Assembly (NCBI RefSeq): GCF_032854445.1
Contig: NC_088305.1
Coordinates: 20,872,955 to 20,936,954, forward strand
From: Liolophura sinensis
Lineage: Eukaryota; Mollusca; Polyplacophora; Chitonida; Chitonidae
Direction of reading: 5' to 3'
Length of the DNA stretch: 64,000 nt
Shown: piece after piece, positions 1-13,027 of the stretch
Numbering within the stretch: the stretch's first letter is position 1
Layout: each line of letters starts with the position of its first letter
Translations under genes and position numbers: made by a program
Notes under the pieces: generated by a model
Seen by the model: the letters and a program-made list of their open reading frames with translations, nothing else
Told to the model about the DNA's origin: nothing
The model's database searches: none

Positions 1-708
1 TAGCGCCATTTGTCCCTGAATGGATATCTCTCCTCTTCTTTCCATATGTATAGTCAACTTTCATTTTGTTGATTCGACTGTACTGGAGTTTAAATCTCTG
101 TCAATGTCGCCCTTCACCTGAAGACTTCATTCACCTCCTACAGTTTTGTCTATCAAGTTAAAAACGCACCAGTCGTTGTAGGATATCTTTGCTTCTCGAT
201 TGGGAACTCATTATCTGTATGTTAGTTGGCCTATTTTACGTCGTGAAATATTGAGAAACCTAGAAGAACGTGGCATCTCGGCCCACTAAACAGTTTCCAC
301 TGACATTTCTGTCAATAATTATTATCAATCTCTCAATATTAGCTAAAACTAGCAAAAATGAAAAAAAAAGAAAAAACAACTTTCCAACCAATGTCGAATT
401 TACAAACAGTATAAGCGGGTACAAGTTCTCGCTAAGGCATAACACATTCTTGTTGAGCAGCCTAGGTTTACATCCTTATGTGCAATAAAGGAATATCTAC
501 TGTGTGAACGCTTATTACATATATCTATTTGTCCTAACTGACTTCTCAAAACCCTTTGTTTAAACCATATTTATTACCTACAAGCTTTCATCTTACGGTA
601 GATATCTTTTTGTTTCCTCATAACAAATCAATAATCAACAAGGGCGCTTATATTAACTTAATCCCGTTACACAGACTACATAGCCCCCCCCCCTCCGCCC
701 CCTCCCCA

Positions 709-2189
709 CTGAAGAATAGATTTCAGTAAACTCACTATGGTTACTACAATAAACCCTATAACGATACTTACAATTAGTATCTTAAAACGCACCAGGTCAT
801 CCGAATGATTCTCGTATACTTTGCATATTCAGTTGTCTTCAATCAGAACTATTTACATCTAGCTCACCCGAAATGTTACTGGTCAGCAAGTATAGCAGTG
901 CTAGGCGTATATGGCAAGTTATACGCGTATAGGATGAAGGACTCCTTTGAATCATGAACCCGACTTAAAAAATTATCCTCCTCGTCCATCTGTCCTGAAA
1001 AAGACAATAGGCAAAAAGTTCTGAAGCTGACACGAGTACGTTCACAGTACTGCGTGGATATGAGTGACCTGTAATACGCCTTTTTTCAATCACAGGCCAC
1101 AAGTAAACATCTCCACTATGTAACTGGATAATTCCAGAACACAATCTACTTAAGCAAAAAGAAGACAAAGGTATCCAGTATATGGCGACCAGATTTTAAG
1201 TCCAAAAGCCTCGTATTTTCTTAAGCTTATTCACACGCATACACCATATAGACAGTATTTCCAGGAAAGTGATTCCAGAGTACGAACTTGAATTTATCCC
1301 GTTGGAAAAGTTTATCATGTGCTGATCATCGGGGGAAAATCCAGTGATTGCTTGGAGTCCTGAACACGTAGTTCAAAGCTTTAAGAAAGTTCAAATTTGG
1401 CTATCCAGAGGGTAAAAGCCTTTCTGTCTTCTTGAAAACATTCTTCGTTGAAAGCATCTTCATTTCAGATAGATTATTTCTAATAATTATTATGTACTTC
1501 ATGCTTGGTGTCCATGTCAAAAAATGTCCTTAGTTTGTATACCCAAGACTTATTCAAGCAGCCTTAAGCCAAAGAGGACAGTCCGTTGTAACACTGCCCA
1601 CACGACAACTACACGACTACGGTCCTAGTTTCGATATTTGAGGTTAATGGAACAACAGACAGAATACGGGGAACTACGTAATAGACCAACTCCATGCACA
1701 GGCCATACACCTGTGTTCTAAGTTCTACCTGTTGTATTGATTTGTCCATGGATACCATGCAAACATTCATAGATTTTCGAATCAATATGCTCTTTATTCC
1801 TTTACAGTTCACAAAGTGGGTCAGGCGGTGAATTAAATATTTGTTATTATAACCATTTCATTGAACTATATGTGCCGGCCTACTTTCGTTTTCAAGTGAT
1901 AGAAGCTTCGATTCAAACCCTAGAAATAGCTGGTTCCAGTCCCTAATTGCTGGGGTCGCTTAAAAATAGCAGGTCGTGATGCTTTGGTGGACCGTATTTG
2001 TGTTCGTCTCTCCTTTCCTAGGTAGTCACCATGACGTGACTAGGAAAAGAAGCACTTATATATAAGCACTATCATGTATATAAAGACTGATATAATTTTA
2101 AAAAAGCGAAAATCAATTCGTCTTTGCTGGAAAAGGAATGGTGCCGCAAAAAAAGCTTTGCTGGCAGTTCGAACTACAGCGCATTTTCC
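709..2189. other. No gene seen (copy 1; copy 2 at 29595-30878)
   Basis: AT-rich sequence preceded by a C-rich run (685-708). Copy 2 lacks about 180 bases matching 807-1005. Short frames differ between copies by stops. Nothing recognised. Confidence 0.6.
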
Positions 2190-2452
2190 GGAGTGCGGTA
2201 AAAGTATCGTCCTACTGGGCTGTCAATTGCTCCGTTGTGTCTGATCGCGAGATCGTGAGTTCAAGTTCAGGTCATGTCTCGTGTTCCTCTTCAGTCGTAT
2301 ATCTAAATCTGCTAGATCTGCTAGCAACCTGTGGATGGTTGTTGACACCCCTCCCCCCTCACTCCCGGGCTCTTCTCGCCTTTTTCTTCCAACATAATAC
2401 TTAAGTAAAATATTCTTGAGTATGGCATAAAACACCAATGAAATAAATAAAT
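2190..2452 (+). mobile_element. SINE, diverged (copy 1)
   Basis: GAGTTCAAGTTCAGG, CAACCTGTGGATGGTTG, then ATATTCTTGAGTATGGCATA and an AAATAAATAAATAAAAT tail. The 5' half is heavily diverged, so the start is approximate. Confidence 0.75.
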
Positions 2453-3040
2453 AAAATAAATCATTTTTACTGTAACACTTTGGTCTTGTGTAACTTGATA
2501 CCGCTAAACCTTGTTTCGTACAAAGCCAAAGTGCCTCGAATGCTTATCGGTATCAAAACGAAAGCGTTAAACCCTTAAAGCAACAATCAAATATACATGA
2601 TAAAAAGTTACAGGTAAAAATGCATGAGTGTGACTGAGGCCTCGCCTACTGTTTCCATGTTCTACACATTGACTCTAAGCCACAGCTCATCTGGCAGACT
2701 GCGTTCCGTATGAAAACCGAGAGCGTCCACACGGAATCTCGCTATATTTATTACTCCCAGTAAAGGTCCGCCAATTTTAGTGCAGTCAGGTGCAATATGG
2801 TGTAGAGATGAACACACACCGCACTCGTGTAACCCCTCAATACCCATTTAGTGTCCTGTGGAATTTGCATACTATTTGGCACTGTATGTTTGTGTGTTAC
2901 TAGGGAACATATGACGGAGCGGTCCGAACGTGGGTTTATCGTGGAGCAGGAGTCATCTCCCCCTGGTTTACCAACTAAGCTGGTTCCAAGTGGCGCCAGA
3001 TTCGCACCAGGAACATATCCACAGGTACGACAAGAACTAC

Positions 3041-4717
3041 ACCTTACCATACCTCACCATACTATACCACACATGTACTATACAGTGACATACCATACAA
3101 TACCATACTATACCATACATGTACTGTTCAGTATCATACCAGGCAATACCATACTCTCCCATACCAAACCACACCACACCATACTATACCGTACATGTAC
3201 CATACAATACCGCTTCATACAATACTATACTACACCTTACATGTACTGTTCAATACCATACCACACCATACCATACTATACCACACATGTAATATACAAT
3301 ACCATACCATACAATACCATAATATACCAAACCAAACCACACCACACCATACCATACCATACACGTACTATACAATACCAAACCACACCACATTAAACTA
3401 CACCACACATGTACTATACAATACCATACCATACTATACCATACCAAACTACACCACACCATGCCGTACCATAAATGTACTATACAATACCATACCATAC
3501 TATACCATACTATACTATACCACACCACACCATACCATACCATACCATACCACACCACACCATACTATACAATACCATACCATACCACACCATTCTATAC
3601 CATACATGTACTGTTCAGTACCATACCATACAATACCATACTCTTCCATACCAAACCACACCACACCATACTATACCGTACATGTACCATACAATACCGC
3701 TTCATACAATACTATACTACACCTTACATGTACTGTTCAATACCATACCACACCATACCATACCATACCACACATGTAATATACAATACCATACCATACA
3801 ATACCATAATATACCAAACCAAACCACACCACACCATACCATACCATACACGTACTATACAATACCAAACCACACCACATTAAACTACACCACACATGTA
3901 CTATACAATACCATACCATACTATACCATACCAAACTACACCACACCATGCCGTACCATAAATGTACTATACAATACCATACCATACTATACCATACTAT
4001 ACTATACCACACCACACCATACCATACCATACCATACCACACCACACCATACTATACAATACCATACCATACCACACCATTCTATACCATACATGTACTG
4101 TTCAGTACCATACCATACAATACCATACTCTTCCATACCAAACCACACCACACCATACTATACCATACATGTACTATACAATACCATACCATACCACACC
4201 ATATTATAAAACACATGTACTGTTCAATACCATACCATACAATACCATACTCGTCCATACCAAACCACACCACACCATACTATACCATACATGTACTATA
4301 CAATACCATACCATACCACACCATATTATAACATACATGTACTGTTCCAAACCATACATTACCATACTATACCATACACGTATTGTATAATAACATACCA
4401 TATAATAACATACTATACTATACCATACCACATCACTATACCACACATGCACTATACAATACCATACCATACAATACCATATTATACCATACCAAACCAC
4501 ACCGCACCATACTATACTATACATGTACTATACAAAACCAAACCACACTACACTAAACTATACTATACTATACCATACCATACCAAACCACACCACACCA
4601 TACTATACCATACATGTACTATAAAATACCATACCATACCACACCATACTATACCATAAATGTACTATACAATACCATACCATACAATACCATACTATAC
4701 CAAACCACACCACGCCG
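3041..4717. repeat. CCATA/CTATA pentanucleotide satellite (copy 1)
   Basis: About 1.7 kb of imperfect 5-base repeats (ACCAT, ACTAT, ACAAT, with ACATGTACT interruptions). A 487 bp block is doubled: text from about 3115-3601 recurs at 3602-4088. Long reading frames such as HTIPYHTIPY arise only from the repeat. Confidence 0.95.
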
Positions 4718-5092
4718 CAACGTGTGGATAGATAAATTAGTAAATAAATCCTTTGTAGGAGTAGGAAACGCAAAAATTTCACATCTCCGCTTATCTTCCC
4801 TTAGTCGTCCTGTCATTTTCCAAGCCAGAGTTGCATAGAGGTCCTATTTTGATCAGCTTTTCGAATGTAAGAAATGATTTCCACTTTTATCAAAAATAGA
4901 GGCAATTGTCATTATGTAACCCGTTTTGCGTGTTTTTATAGTCAAAGGTTCTCTGTGATATTGATTTTGAACACTGTCTTCGCGATAGTCTGGAGACCGT
5001 GGTGATAGAGGTCTGTTGCTGCTTAGTAGTTTATTCCCGATTTGATTAGAATATGGGCAAGGTAACGTTTGCCGGCACACTCATAAACGTAG

Positions 5093-5283
5093 TCTGTTAA
5101 TTTTAACAGAAAGTCTGTTGAGTGAGTGATGTTAGAATGTATTCTGCTAAATATAACACACATATTCTATTAATTCAATACAAAGGTTCTATTAGACTGT
5201 TTAATATGACAGAGTATTGTGTTATTAGAACAGAATACATGCTAGCATCACCCAGACAACAGATTTTCTGTTAAAATTGACAG
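5093..5283. mobile_element. MITE with ~50 bp inverted termini (copy 1; copy 2 at 33007-33197)
   Basis: Left end CTGTTAATTTTAACAGAAAG ... GATGTTAGAATGTATTCTG, right end CAGAATACATGCTAGCATCA ... TTCTGTTAAAATTGACAG. The ends are near inverse complements over about 50 bases, the internal part is AT-rich, and there is no ORF. Confidence 0.8.
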
Positions 5284-5928
5284 ATTAACATTTTGAGTGC
5301 ATATTATTTAGCACTGAGTAAAACATCAGTAAGGGAAGTAAATAAATAATTGTTATAACCCTCATCTTCTCTTCGGCAGCTGTCAGACGCTGGCTTTCCT
5401 GTTATGCAAAATGAATTGCACCCTATTGCACAGGATTTGCATGGCTCAATGATTTCCTTGCACACTCCGGAAGAGCTTCATCCTGCGCAAGATCACCAGG
5501 AGGGTTAAGTTTCCGGTTTGTTTCTATTTTATTATTTGTTCATTTGCTCCACTGATCATTTACACTGATCTGAGAATGTTTTATTTTATGCATGATAATG
5601 GTCATTTATTTTTGAGACTTGTCAACTTCTTCATAGACAATGTTCGATGTTCCTTCTTTTAGGTACACGATCAGTGTTGAGACCCTCTTAGCACTTTCCA
5701 TTTGTCAACCTTCAGTGCTTTTTATAAAATGTGCTAAAAGTCACATTAAAATCACAGAAATGATGCTTGATCTCGCCTCTTTAAAAGCTAACAGAAATAA
5801 ATACACTTGAAAGATTGGTTTAACACAATAAAAATTTCAGATGCACAACTAACACTCTAGTGAAGATTTCCCGCCTGGAATGCGCGGACTCAAATAAATG
5901 CAGACTACTTCCTACGCTCAAAATATAA

Positions 5929-6045
5929 TCTCTTAATTTTTTAACAGAAAGTCTATTGTCTGAGTGATGTCAGACTGTATTCCGTTATTGCAGCAGCTTG
6001 TTCTGTTAAATATAACACACATAGTGTATTAATTAACATTACATC
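5929..6045. mobile_element. MITE half, same family (copy 1; copy 2 at 33843-33959)
   Basis: TTTTTTAACAGAAAGTCTAT, TGAGTGATGTCAGACTGTAT, TGTTCTGTTAAATATAACAC. The left terminus and interior are kept; the right terminus is missing. Confidence 0.65.
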
Positions 6046-6654
6046 TTATATTTATGTATGTAAAGCACAGCAAACTTTAAGTCGTTCAGTCACTGATTTT
6101 ACAGTACTGAAATGCTATTTAACATTTAGTTGTGGCGTAAATCAATACTTTGTAGAATTAGGAAAACTCTAAAATCCCACATCGCCGCTTATCTTCTCAA
6201 AGTCGTCTTCTCATTTGCCAAGGCAGAGTTGCAGAGAGATCATGTATTTTATTGGCTCTTTTTCTTTTCGTTGCTTGCCACTGCTGATATATACTAAATG
6301 ATATTTGTTTAAAGGTTCAGAACAGACCCATGGAGCGATCAACAAGCGGTCATAGCACAGATGTCACCGGGTTCCAGTCAAACGTCAAATAGAGCGGATA
6401 CTTATACACATGAGGAAGAAGAAATGTTAATATTGGGTTTTCAGCAAGCATGCTAAAGTGGAACGAGGAAAAATGAGTACGAATAGCGGGACTATAGCCA
6501 GATTGCCATTGATTGGGTCTTTAATAAGAGTGGGAATAACGAAATTCTGAAAAATGAGTCCGCATCGCGGAAAGTAGTATAGTATGCTGCAAACGTGTCT
6601 TATTGTGGAAGATTTGTGGAGGCATTTGCATATCGCTGAGTGCCCGCACCTGCA

Positions 6655-6850
6655 TGCACGTGACGTCAGCGCATGAGCGTTACGTCACACGTCACACAAG
6701 GCGCGCAAAAATTGATGTCACGCGAGAGAGCAGCTCGATGTCGCGCCAAAACTGACCAATGAGTGAGCTCCATTTCGCGCCAAAACTGATGTCACGCGCG
6801 AGAGCAGCTCTGTTTTCCCGCTAGGTTATTTCGTTGAGGTCCGAGCTGCG
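6655..6850. promoter_or_regulatory. GC-rich candidate promoter with CRE, E2F and CCAAT sites (copy 1)
   Basis: In an AT-rich setting this stretch holds an E-box/CRE overlap CACGTGACGTCA (perfect TGACGTCA at 6661-6668), a half CRE TACGTCAC at 6681, and E2F-type sites TCGCGCCAAAA (6741-6751) and TTTCGCGCCAAAA (6773-6785). A CCAAT box GACCAATGAG sits at 6754. The block GATGTCACGCG...AGAGCAGCTC is present twice. A second CRE (7057-7064) and CCAAT (7086-7090) follow. The first ATG after it (6858) opens only a 17-codon frame, so any transcript is probably noncoding or spliced; a consensus donor CCAG/GTATGT lies at about 7169. Confidence 0.5.
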
Positions 6851-7884
6851 TCGTCGAATGAGCGGCGAGGATGAGTCGTGCTCGAGAAGGGAGCAAAATA
6901 ACATTGTATAGTATAACATTGTAACAGTGTGCACAGTATTACATTAGTATTGTATAGTATTATAATTTTGGGTAGGCTTGTAAAAAAATATATACGTAGA
7001 AAAAATGCCTGTTGTCAAATCGATGTTAGCGATTCCTGTGATGTTTTTTATTCGCGTGACGTCACATATCACGACGCCCAAACCGACCAATGGGCATTGT
7101 ATAGTATCGACTCCATCGCAGCGAAGCTGTTGTGTTTTCAACACAAGGAAAAGTTATCACTTTGTCCAGGTATGTACCTAATAGTTGTGTTTGGACGATT
7201 ACATCTTGTGATCCGTGGTTGTCCGAACTACTGTGTGTAACTGACAGTCGTGTACATGGGCTTGACAGGCAAGCACGGCTTTTCACATGGGTATGGTTCA
7301 CCCGGAACGGAGAATCATGTTTCACCAGATTTCTGTATACATGTATATATAGTATTCTCAACAAGTTTGGTGCAATATTACTGAAAGTGTTGTAGCGTTG
7401 TATTGTTTGTGACGCGCTAGAAGGAGTTCTTGTTTATTATTTTACAATACATCGCGTGAAGTAAAATGCGATTTGAAGAGAGTGTCTAACGGTCAAAGGA
7501 GTTTTATTTATTTGTGAATACTGGCTAACTTATAAGGTAAAGTGATGTCATTTATTTCTTTATTTAGTTGGTGTGTAACGCCTTACACAGAATTCTTGCA
7601 TTCATTTGTTGGCGGGCATGTATATGGGTTGTTCTAACTTGGGTAACAATAACACTGCGATACTCTGTGTGCCTGGGGTGTACGGACGAAGTACTTCAAA
7701 TGAACATCCCTCTGTGTAGTTTCATGCATTTTTTACATTAAATTCAGGTAGGCTTGCATTTATATATGTACACACATATGGAATATATTATTTAATAAAT
7801 AAAGGTATAATTTTTGTACTAGTTTGTTGTGCTGCGGCTGTTCTAAACCTCTCGCCTAACAAGTATTTAGTGATATTTAAACTA

Positions 7885-7985
7885 TTTTAATCTTTTATAG
7901 GCCATCATTGGTCTGGAGTTAATTTAATACGTATGCAATTTTAATCCTTTATAGGCCATTACTGGGCTAGAGTTAAAATCCAGAT
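7885..7985 (+). repeat. Short direct repeat (copy 1; copy 2 at 35798-35898)
   Basis: TTTTAATCTTTTATAGGCCA TC and TTTTAATCCTTTATAGGCCA TT, each followed by a near copy of CTGGAGTTAA / CTAGAGTTAA, about 60 bases apart. Confidence 0.7.
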
Positions 7986-8301
7986 CGCGTTTTTGGATAC
8001 CTCTTTAAGTCAGCAACAGAATCAGCAATAACATTTGTGCGAGAGAATTTCAGGGGGAATAACTCTGGGCCGCTTGTCCACATGGCTATAGACGGGGAAC
8101 AGCCCGTGGCGCTGTATGGTTAATCTAATCCCGTATTCAGAGAGTGTGAAGATGTCCTCTGTAGAAATAAGTCAGCTTGGCTTCATGAATTATGGAGTAT
8201 CTCCAGGATTCAAGCATGTGTGATGTGGTCAAGAAATACTGGATCTTTCTTCTTTTAGGGTAACTTGGGTGCTGGGAGACGGTCTCGTCTCCCCTGAAAA
8301 A

Positions 8302-8352
8302 CATATGTATATATATATGTTGTTTATGATATATATATATATCATATATATG
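8302..8352. repeat. AT-rich palindrome (copy 1; copy 2 at 36215-36265)
   Basis: CATATGTATATATATATG followed by ATGATATATATATATATCAT, a perfect inverse repeat able to form a cruciform; no linked gene. Confidence 0.8.
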
Positions 8353-10520
8353 AAACAAAACACACTCAGAGCACGTTTCACTCTCTGCATTCAGTTTACA
8401 TCACTGTCACCACTAGCAAATTTTGTAGAGAAATCTTGAACCATGCCGAGGTCAAAGGGGTTGCGATGATGAGGCAGGAAGTGATGTCAGAATATACAAA
8501 AACTCCGTTTAAACCGTTGTTTATGATTAAACTTTATACACGTGGATGCTCTTCATCTAAAGTATACACAACACGATTCCAAGTGATACGGGAACCAATT
8601 TTATTGATTAAATATTTCCACGAATGAGCATCAGTGGTGAGGCTAAGCCTAAACACGTCTATGTGTGTCACATCGGCTCGTGCAAAGCGTGCATAGAGAG
8701 CGGCACGTGTGCTGTGAGGAATCTGCGAACACATACTGTGCCACAATATCCAAATTGTCTAAATCATGCTCTGTGCTTTTAAACACATATTTTCCGCATC
8801 ACAAGAACAAATTTTGTTGTCCAGTTTGTTCTCTTCTGTTCTTATACGTCATATTGAGGTTGCATTGTGGGTCTGTCCATCCTACCCTCAACAGTTAAGT
8901 TGTAGGGATTCTTCACGTTTGTTTCTTGTTAGCAGAGCAGAAGCCTAATGGAAACGAGTCGCATCGCCTTAAAACTTATGTTATGGTCGTTTTGTGATAT
9001 AATGATTTTAAAGTCAACACTGTATTTGTAGGGCTGCCTTACTATCAAATAGGAGGATCCTGTAACTTTTGATGATTCCCACCAATTCCGTGATCATTGT
9101 GTGTTATTTACTGCCATAAGAGGCATATTATCACGTTCCGGAACACTGAGGATTTGTTCACCGTGATATTTTGTCTTCACCATGTTGTTTTATCCGTTAA
9201 CGATATACCATGAAGAATATGATGTTTTCCGGCAATTTATATACATACATATATGTTAAGCTAAAGTCTAAAGCAACACAAAGGCTGCTCAGATAATTAT
9301 AACTAGTTCCGATGATGGAAATTACCTTAAAGCTACAACAGTTATCCCACAGAGCATCGTATGTATTATCTGATGATTCAAACCGTTCAGGTTGTCATTA
9401 GGCTGTACCTACTATACATACAAAGAAAAATTGGTGTGCAATTATTCAGATGTGCTTTTTTGAGGATTCCTGATTGTTGGACGGTCATTTCTTTAACCTG
9501 AGTGTATACATGAAAAAGATGTGCTGTGTGTGCCATCTTGAGAAGCAGTGTACTCTGCGTGTATGTGGATAAATAGAGAATTGCATCGAAGATGGGTTTG
9601 CAATTATTTGATACCTGTGGTTTCTGGCTATACACGTGGCAGTTTACATAACGTGAAGAATTAAACATTATAAAACTCTTTGCTCTTGTTGCTAACAAAT
9701 GAGTTGACGGTTAACATGCTTGATTTTTGTGATTCTTCCTTCAGGAATGAAAATAGGGGTAGGCAGTGATTGCCACAGAATTTGTTAAGTGTGGCCATTT
9801 ACCAGCTATCACAGTGTCATCACTGCTCTGGTTTAACTGCCTGTACTGTGTGTCATTGTATCCCTGCATAAACCAGGATCTGCTGGTGGACTAAGCATCC
9901 CCGATGGCCCATATTTATAAAAGGCTGCTAAGCCTACTTGGCCTAAATTGGCCTTTAGTAAATAGCTAAGCCTAACTGGAGGCTAACTGATATCCATAAA
10001 GCTTTGCTATGCTTATTTGGCTGCTATGCTGGCTGCTGAAGTTAGAGTTGACAACACAGCAAATTGAGACTTACACGTTCCACAGGAAACATGGCAAGAT
10101 GCATATTTGAGTTGGCAAAAACAGACCACATATAATGCATAGAGAACGTGTTTTCAGATACAGACTAATCCCCATTGATATCCTTGATGATGTAAAATTA
10201 ATAAAAAATGTACAAATTTATACGTGCAGGGAATCTCTTCATTGCGCATTTAATGGAAACGGCGAATGGACACCGAACAATGAGAAACCAAGCTCTTCTG
10301 TCCTATCAACAGAACCTCATTGCTTTACAGTATATTGCCACAGGCACATTTCACTCTGTCATGAGGGTGATCCTCGTCAAATTTTATAAACCAACTACAT
10401 GTAGAGCAATTCATCGCGTCTCTCAGACATTATCAACGAAGATAACTGATTTCGTCCGATTTCTGAATGAAACGGATATTGCAAGATTTAGCGAGGGTTT
10501 TGAAAGAATCTGCCATTCCC

Positions 10521-10706
10521 TTATTTATTTATCTATTTATTTATGTATTTATTTGATTGGTGTTTTACGCCGCACTCAAGAATATTTCACTTATATGACG
10601 GCGGTCAGCATTATGGTAGGTGGAAACCGGCAGAGCCCGGGGGAAACCCACAACCATCCGCACTTTGCTGGCAGACCTTCCCACTTACGGTCGGAGAGCC
10701 ATTCCC
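10521..10706 (-). mobile_element. SINE 3' half (copy 1)
   Basis: TTATTTATTTAT tail, then GATTGGTGTTTTACGCCGCA to CTTACGGTCGGAGAGCC; the tRNA-like head is missing. Confidence 0.85.
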
Positions 10707-11646
10707 GTAGAGTAACTGGGTATGTGAACGGAACACATGAATGTATACGTGCTTCTCCATATGAGAATGATGCGGACTATGTAAAGGGGTATCATTCCCC
10801 ATGATGACCGAGTCCTTAGATAGAGTAAGGTTTGAGATCAGATGGAAAACGGTGCTGTCCGTGGGTAAATCCATGGAGACTGTTGCTATCCATGACGAAG
10901 GTAGCCATGACGTCACGGTTGTACCCTAATACTGTAGTAGAACGGCGGCACAACAGGGCCCATAAACATTTGGAACACAGTATGGTTACCTAGTTACTTG
11001 CTGAATTGCTAATTTGCCAACTATCTGGTAAGGTGCTTACGATATTCAGAGAATATCTATAAATTATCTGTTATTAAGATAATAGATAATAGTGATTTGA
11101 TTCCCTTAATGCAACAATTTTGAGTACCGTACGCAAAAATTTCCCGACATTAATAATACTGAGAAAACAATATTAACTTTCTTAGTGGTAGATATTTGAA
11201 CAACAAAGCAGACTGGTGTAGAATATAGAACTCAGCATCGGCTGAGAGCCCAGTGGAGGAGAGTTCAGTGCAGAGGTCACTTCTTTTGTCGGTGGTTGTT
11301 GCAAGTGTGACAGAATTTGCAAAGAGGGCTGGAAAATCCTTTGCTCTGCCTACGCTCGACCGTATCAGTTACACGCGCGGTGAATAAGTATATATATTTT
11401 GGGATTTCTTCATTGCACTCACAGTACTCTGGTTGACAGATCTGCCAAGCTTTGCAGAAAATTTGCGAGCAGTGCGTGCTACTCCAATTTCTACAGCAGT
11501 TCTCGCAATTTTGGCTCTGATTTCATCATCAAAGGTGTCGTATTACCCTCGTTTTCTCTTTCGAGAATTCATGGCCGTTTGCACAACTTCATTTATGGCT
11601 TCCGTCGTTTCAGCTTCCTCTCGGGTCTCGCAGAGTTGTGGGTTAT

Positions 11647-11894
11647 CATGAGGGGCGTCTGTGTATCTAAGCAGTTGTCATGAGCGGTGTCTGTGTATCT
11701 AAGCAGTTATCATGAGGGGTGTCTGTGTATCTAAGCAGTTGTCATGAGGGGTGTCTGTGTATCTAAGCAGTTGTCATGAGGGGTGTCTGTGTATCTAAGC
11801 AGTTGTCATGAGGGGTGTCTGTGTATCTAAGCAGTTGTCATGAGGGGTGTCTGTGTATCTAAGCAGTTATCATGAGGGGTGTCTGTGTATCTAA
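11647..11894 (+). repeat. 32 bp minisatellite (copy 1; copy 2 at 39560-39807)
   Basis: About eight nearly identical units beginning CATGAGGGGTGTCTGTGTAT and ending CTAAGCAGTTGT. The same number of units and the same variants (CATGAGCGG, TTATC) appear in the same order in both copies. Confidence 0.95.
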
Positions 11895-12938
11895 ACGATA
11901 TTCACCACACAATGATAATAAAAAGTTATCATCACCCAAGCTTACAAAATTACTGAACTGTATCAGGAGATATTATGATCAGCCTGAAGTCGTTCAGTGC
12001 AGAGGCCACTTCTTTTGTCGGCGGTTGTAACCGTATCAGTTACACGCGCATTTCATAGTAGTTTCACACCGCGCTTCTATTATATATCATATTACAAAAC
12101 GCTAGTGAGAGTACAGACTCTAGACCATATTATATTGTATGGGGACGTTGAAGTCGTTTATCTTGGACCTTGTGGTTTTGAGTATTTCATTATTTGATAC
12201 GCACTTATACACACCTGGCTACAACACCTTTGTTGCTTTGAGCGAAATACACTGCACCCAGGAAAAGGAATATATGTATGACCCCCAAAACCTCCTCTGA
12301 GAGTTCCACTATATTATTGTGTTTAAGATTTTTATTTTTGAGAATTTTTGAGTGTGAATTGAGAGCGCCGATTTGCAGGATTTTAATGTGAGTTTCTGAA
12401 ACCCGCAAACACTATAGTGGGCGCGGTCAGTCACGGTTTATCTTGTGGCCGGTCAAATTTAGTCTAGTGTTGCTTTGGAAGAGCCGTTGCTGAGACAATG
12501 TCACCCAGTTTTCTTTACTGTTCATGTAAAATAATGAAACATCAAAACAACTACTGGTAGATATATGGACGGGGATTTCGTAAGATTTATCCACGTCTTG
12601 CTAAAAAAAAACCTTCCCCTCACCCACCCTTTCATTGCCTTAAAAAGCCAGATAGCTGTTACGCTTCAGCACGCGTAACGTATCATGGTTGGCATAAACA
12701 AAAGCACATGAGCACTTATGCCTTAACATTACAGTCTTTTAACTTGAAACTGTTCTCGTACACATGTAATGTCTTATATGGCACAAGGATTGGAATAAAA
12801 AAACACGGATTTTTCTGAGCAGTGTGTAACTACCGAGGGACATTTTACTTTAACACTGTCACGTTGATTTTCTTGTCACGCAGTGATGAAATCTTTATCA
12901 TGCGCACTGGAAACATGTATCCAACTTACAGCGCTTAC

Positions 12939-13027
12939 CTGCGGATAGTCGTGGGTTCCTTCCGGGCTCTCAAATACTCTTGAATATGGCGTAGAACACT
13001 AGTGAAATAAAATGTATAAATAAATCC
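12939..13027 (+). mobile_element. SINE remnant (copy 1; copy 2 at 40853-40941)
   Basis: Only ACCTGCGGATAGTCGTGGGT joined by deletion to ACTCTTGAATATGGCGTAGA and a TAAATAAATCC tail. The same internal deletion occurs in both duplication copies. Confidence 0.75.

Larger units (their letters stand above)
7100..10520. other. No gene seen (copy 1; copy 2 at 35013-38433)
   Basis: Apart from the short direct repeat and AT palindrome listed separately, only short unconvincing frames. At 9905-10035 there is a run of GGCTGCTAAGCCTACTTGGC-type words (GCTAAGCCTAACTGG, GGCTGCTATGCTGGCTGC) that may be the end of an unrecognised element. Confidence 0.55.

Noticed and set aside
3041-4717. Long frames rich in HTIPYHTIPY or WYGMVWYG on both strands
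   Set aside because: Direct translation of the pentanucleotide satellite; open in several frames at once and differing in length between the two copies.
10208-10804. 198-codon plus-strand frame
   Set aside because: Its 3' half runs through a reversed SINE and the 5' half has no recognisable domain; no splice or promoter support.
11647-11894. CRISPR array
   Set aside because: The 32 bp units are directly adjacent with no variable spacers, and the window is animal DNA.
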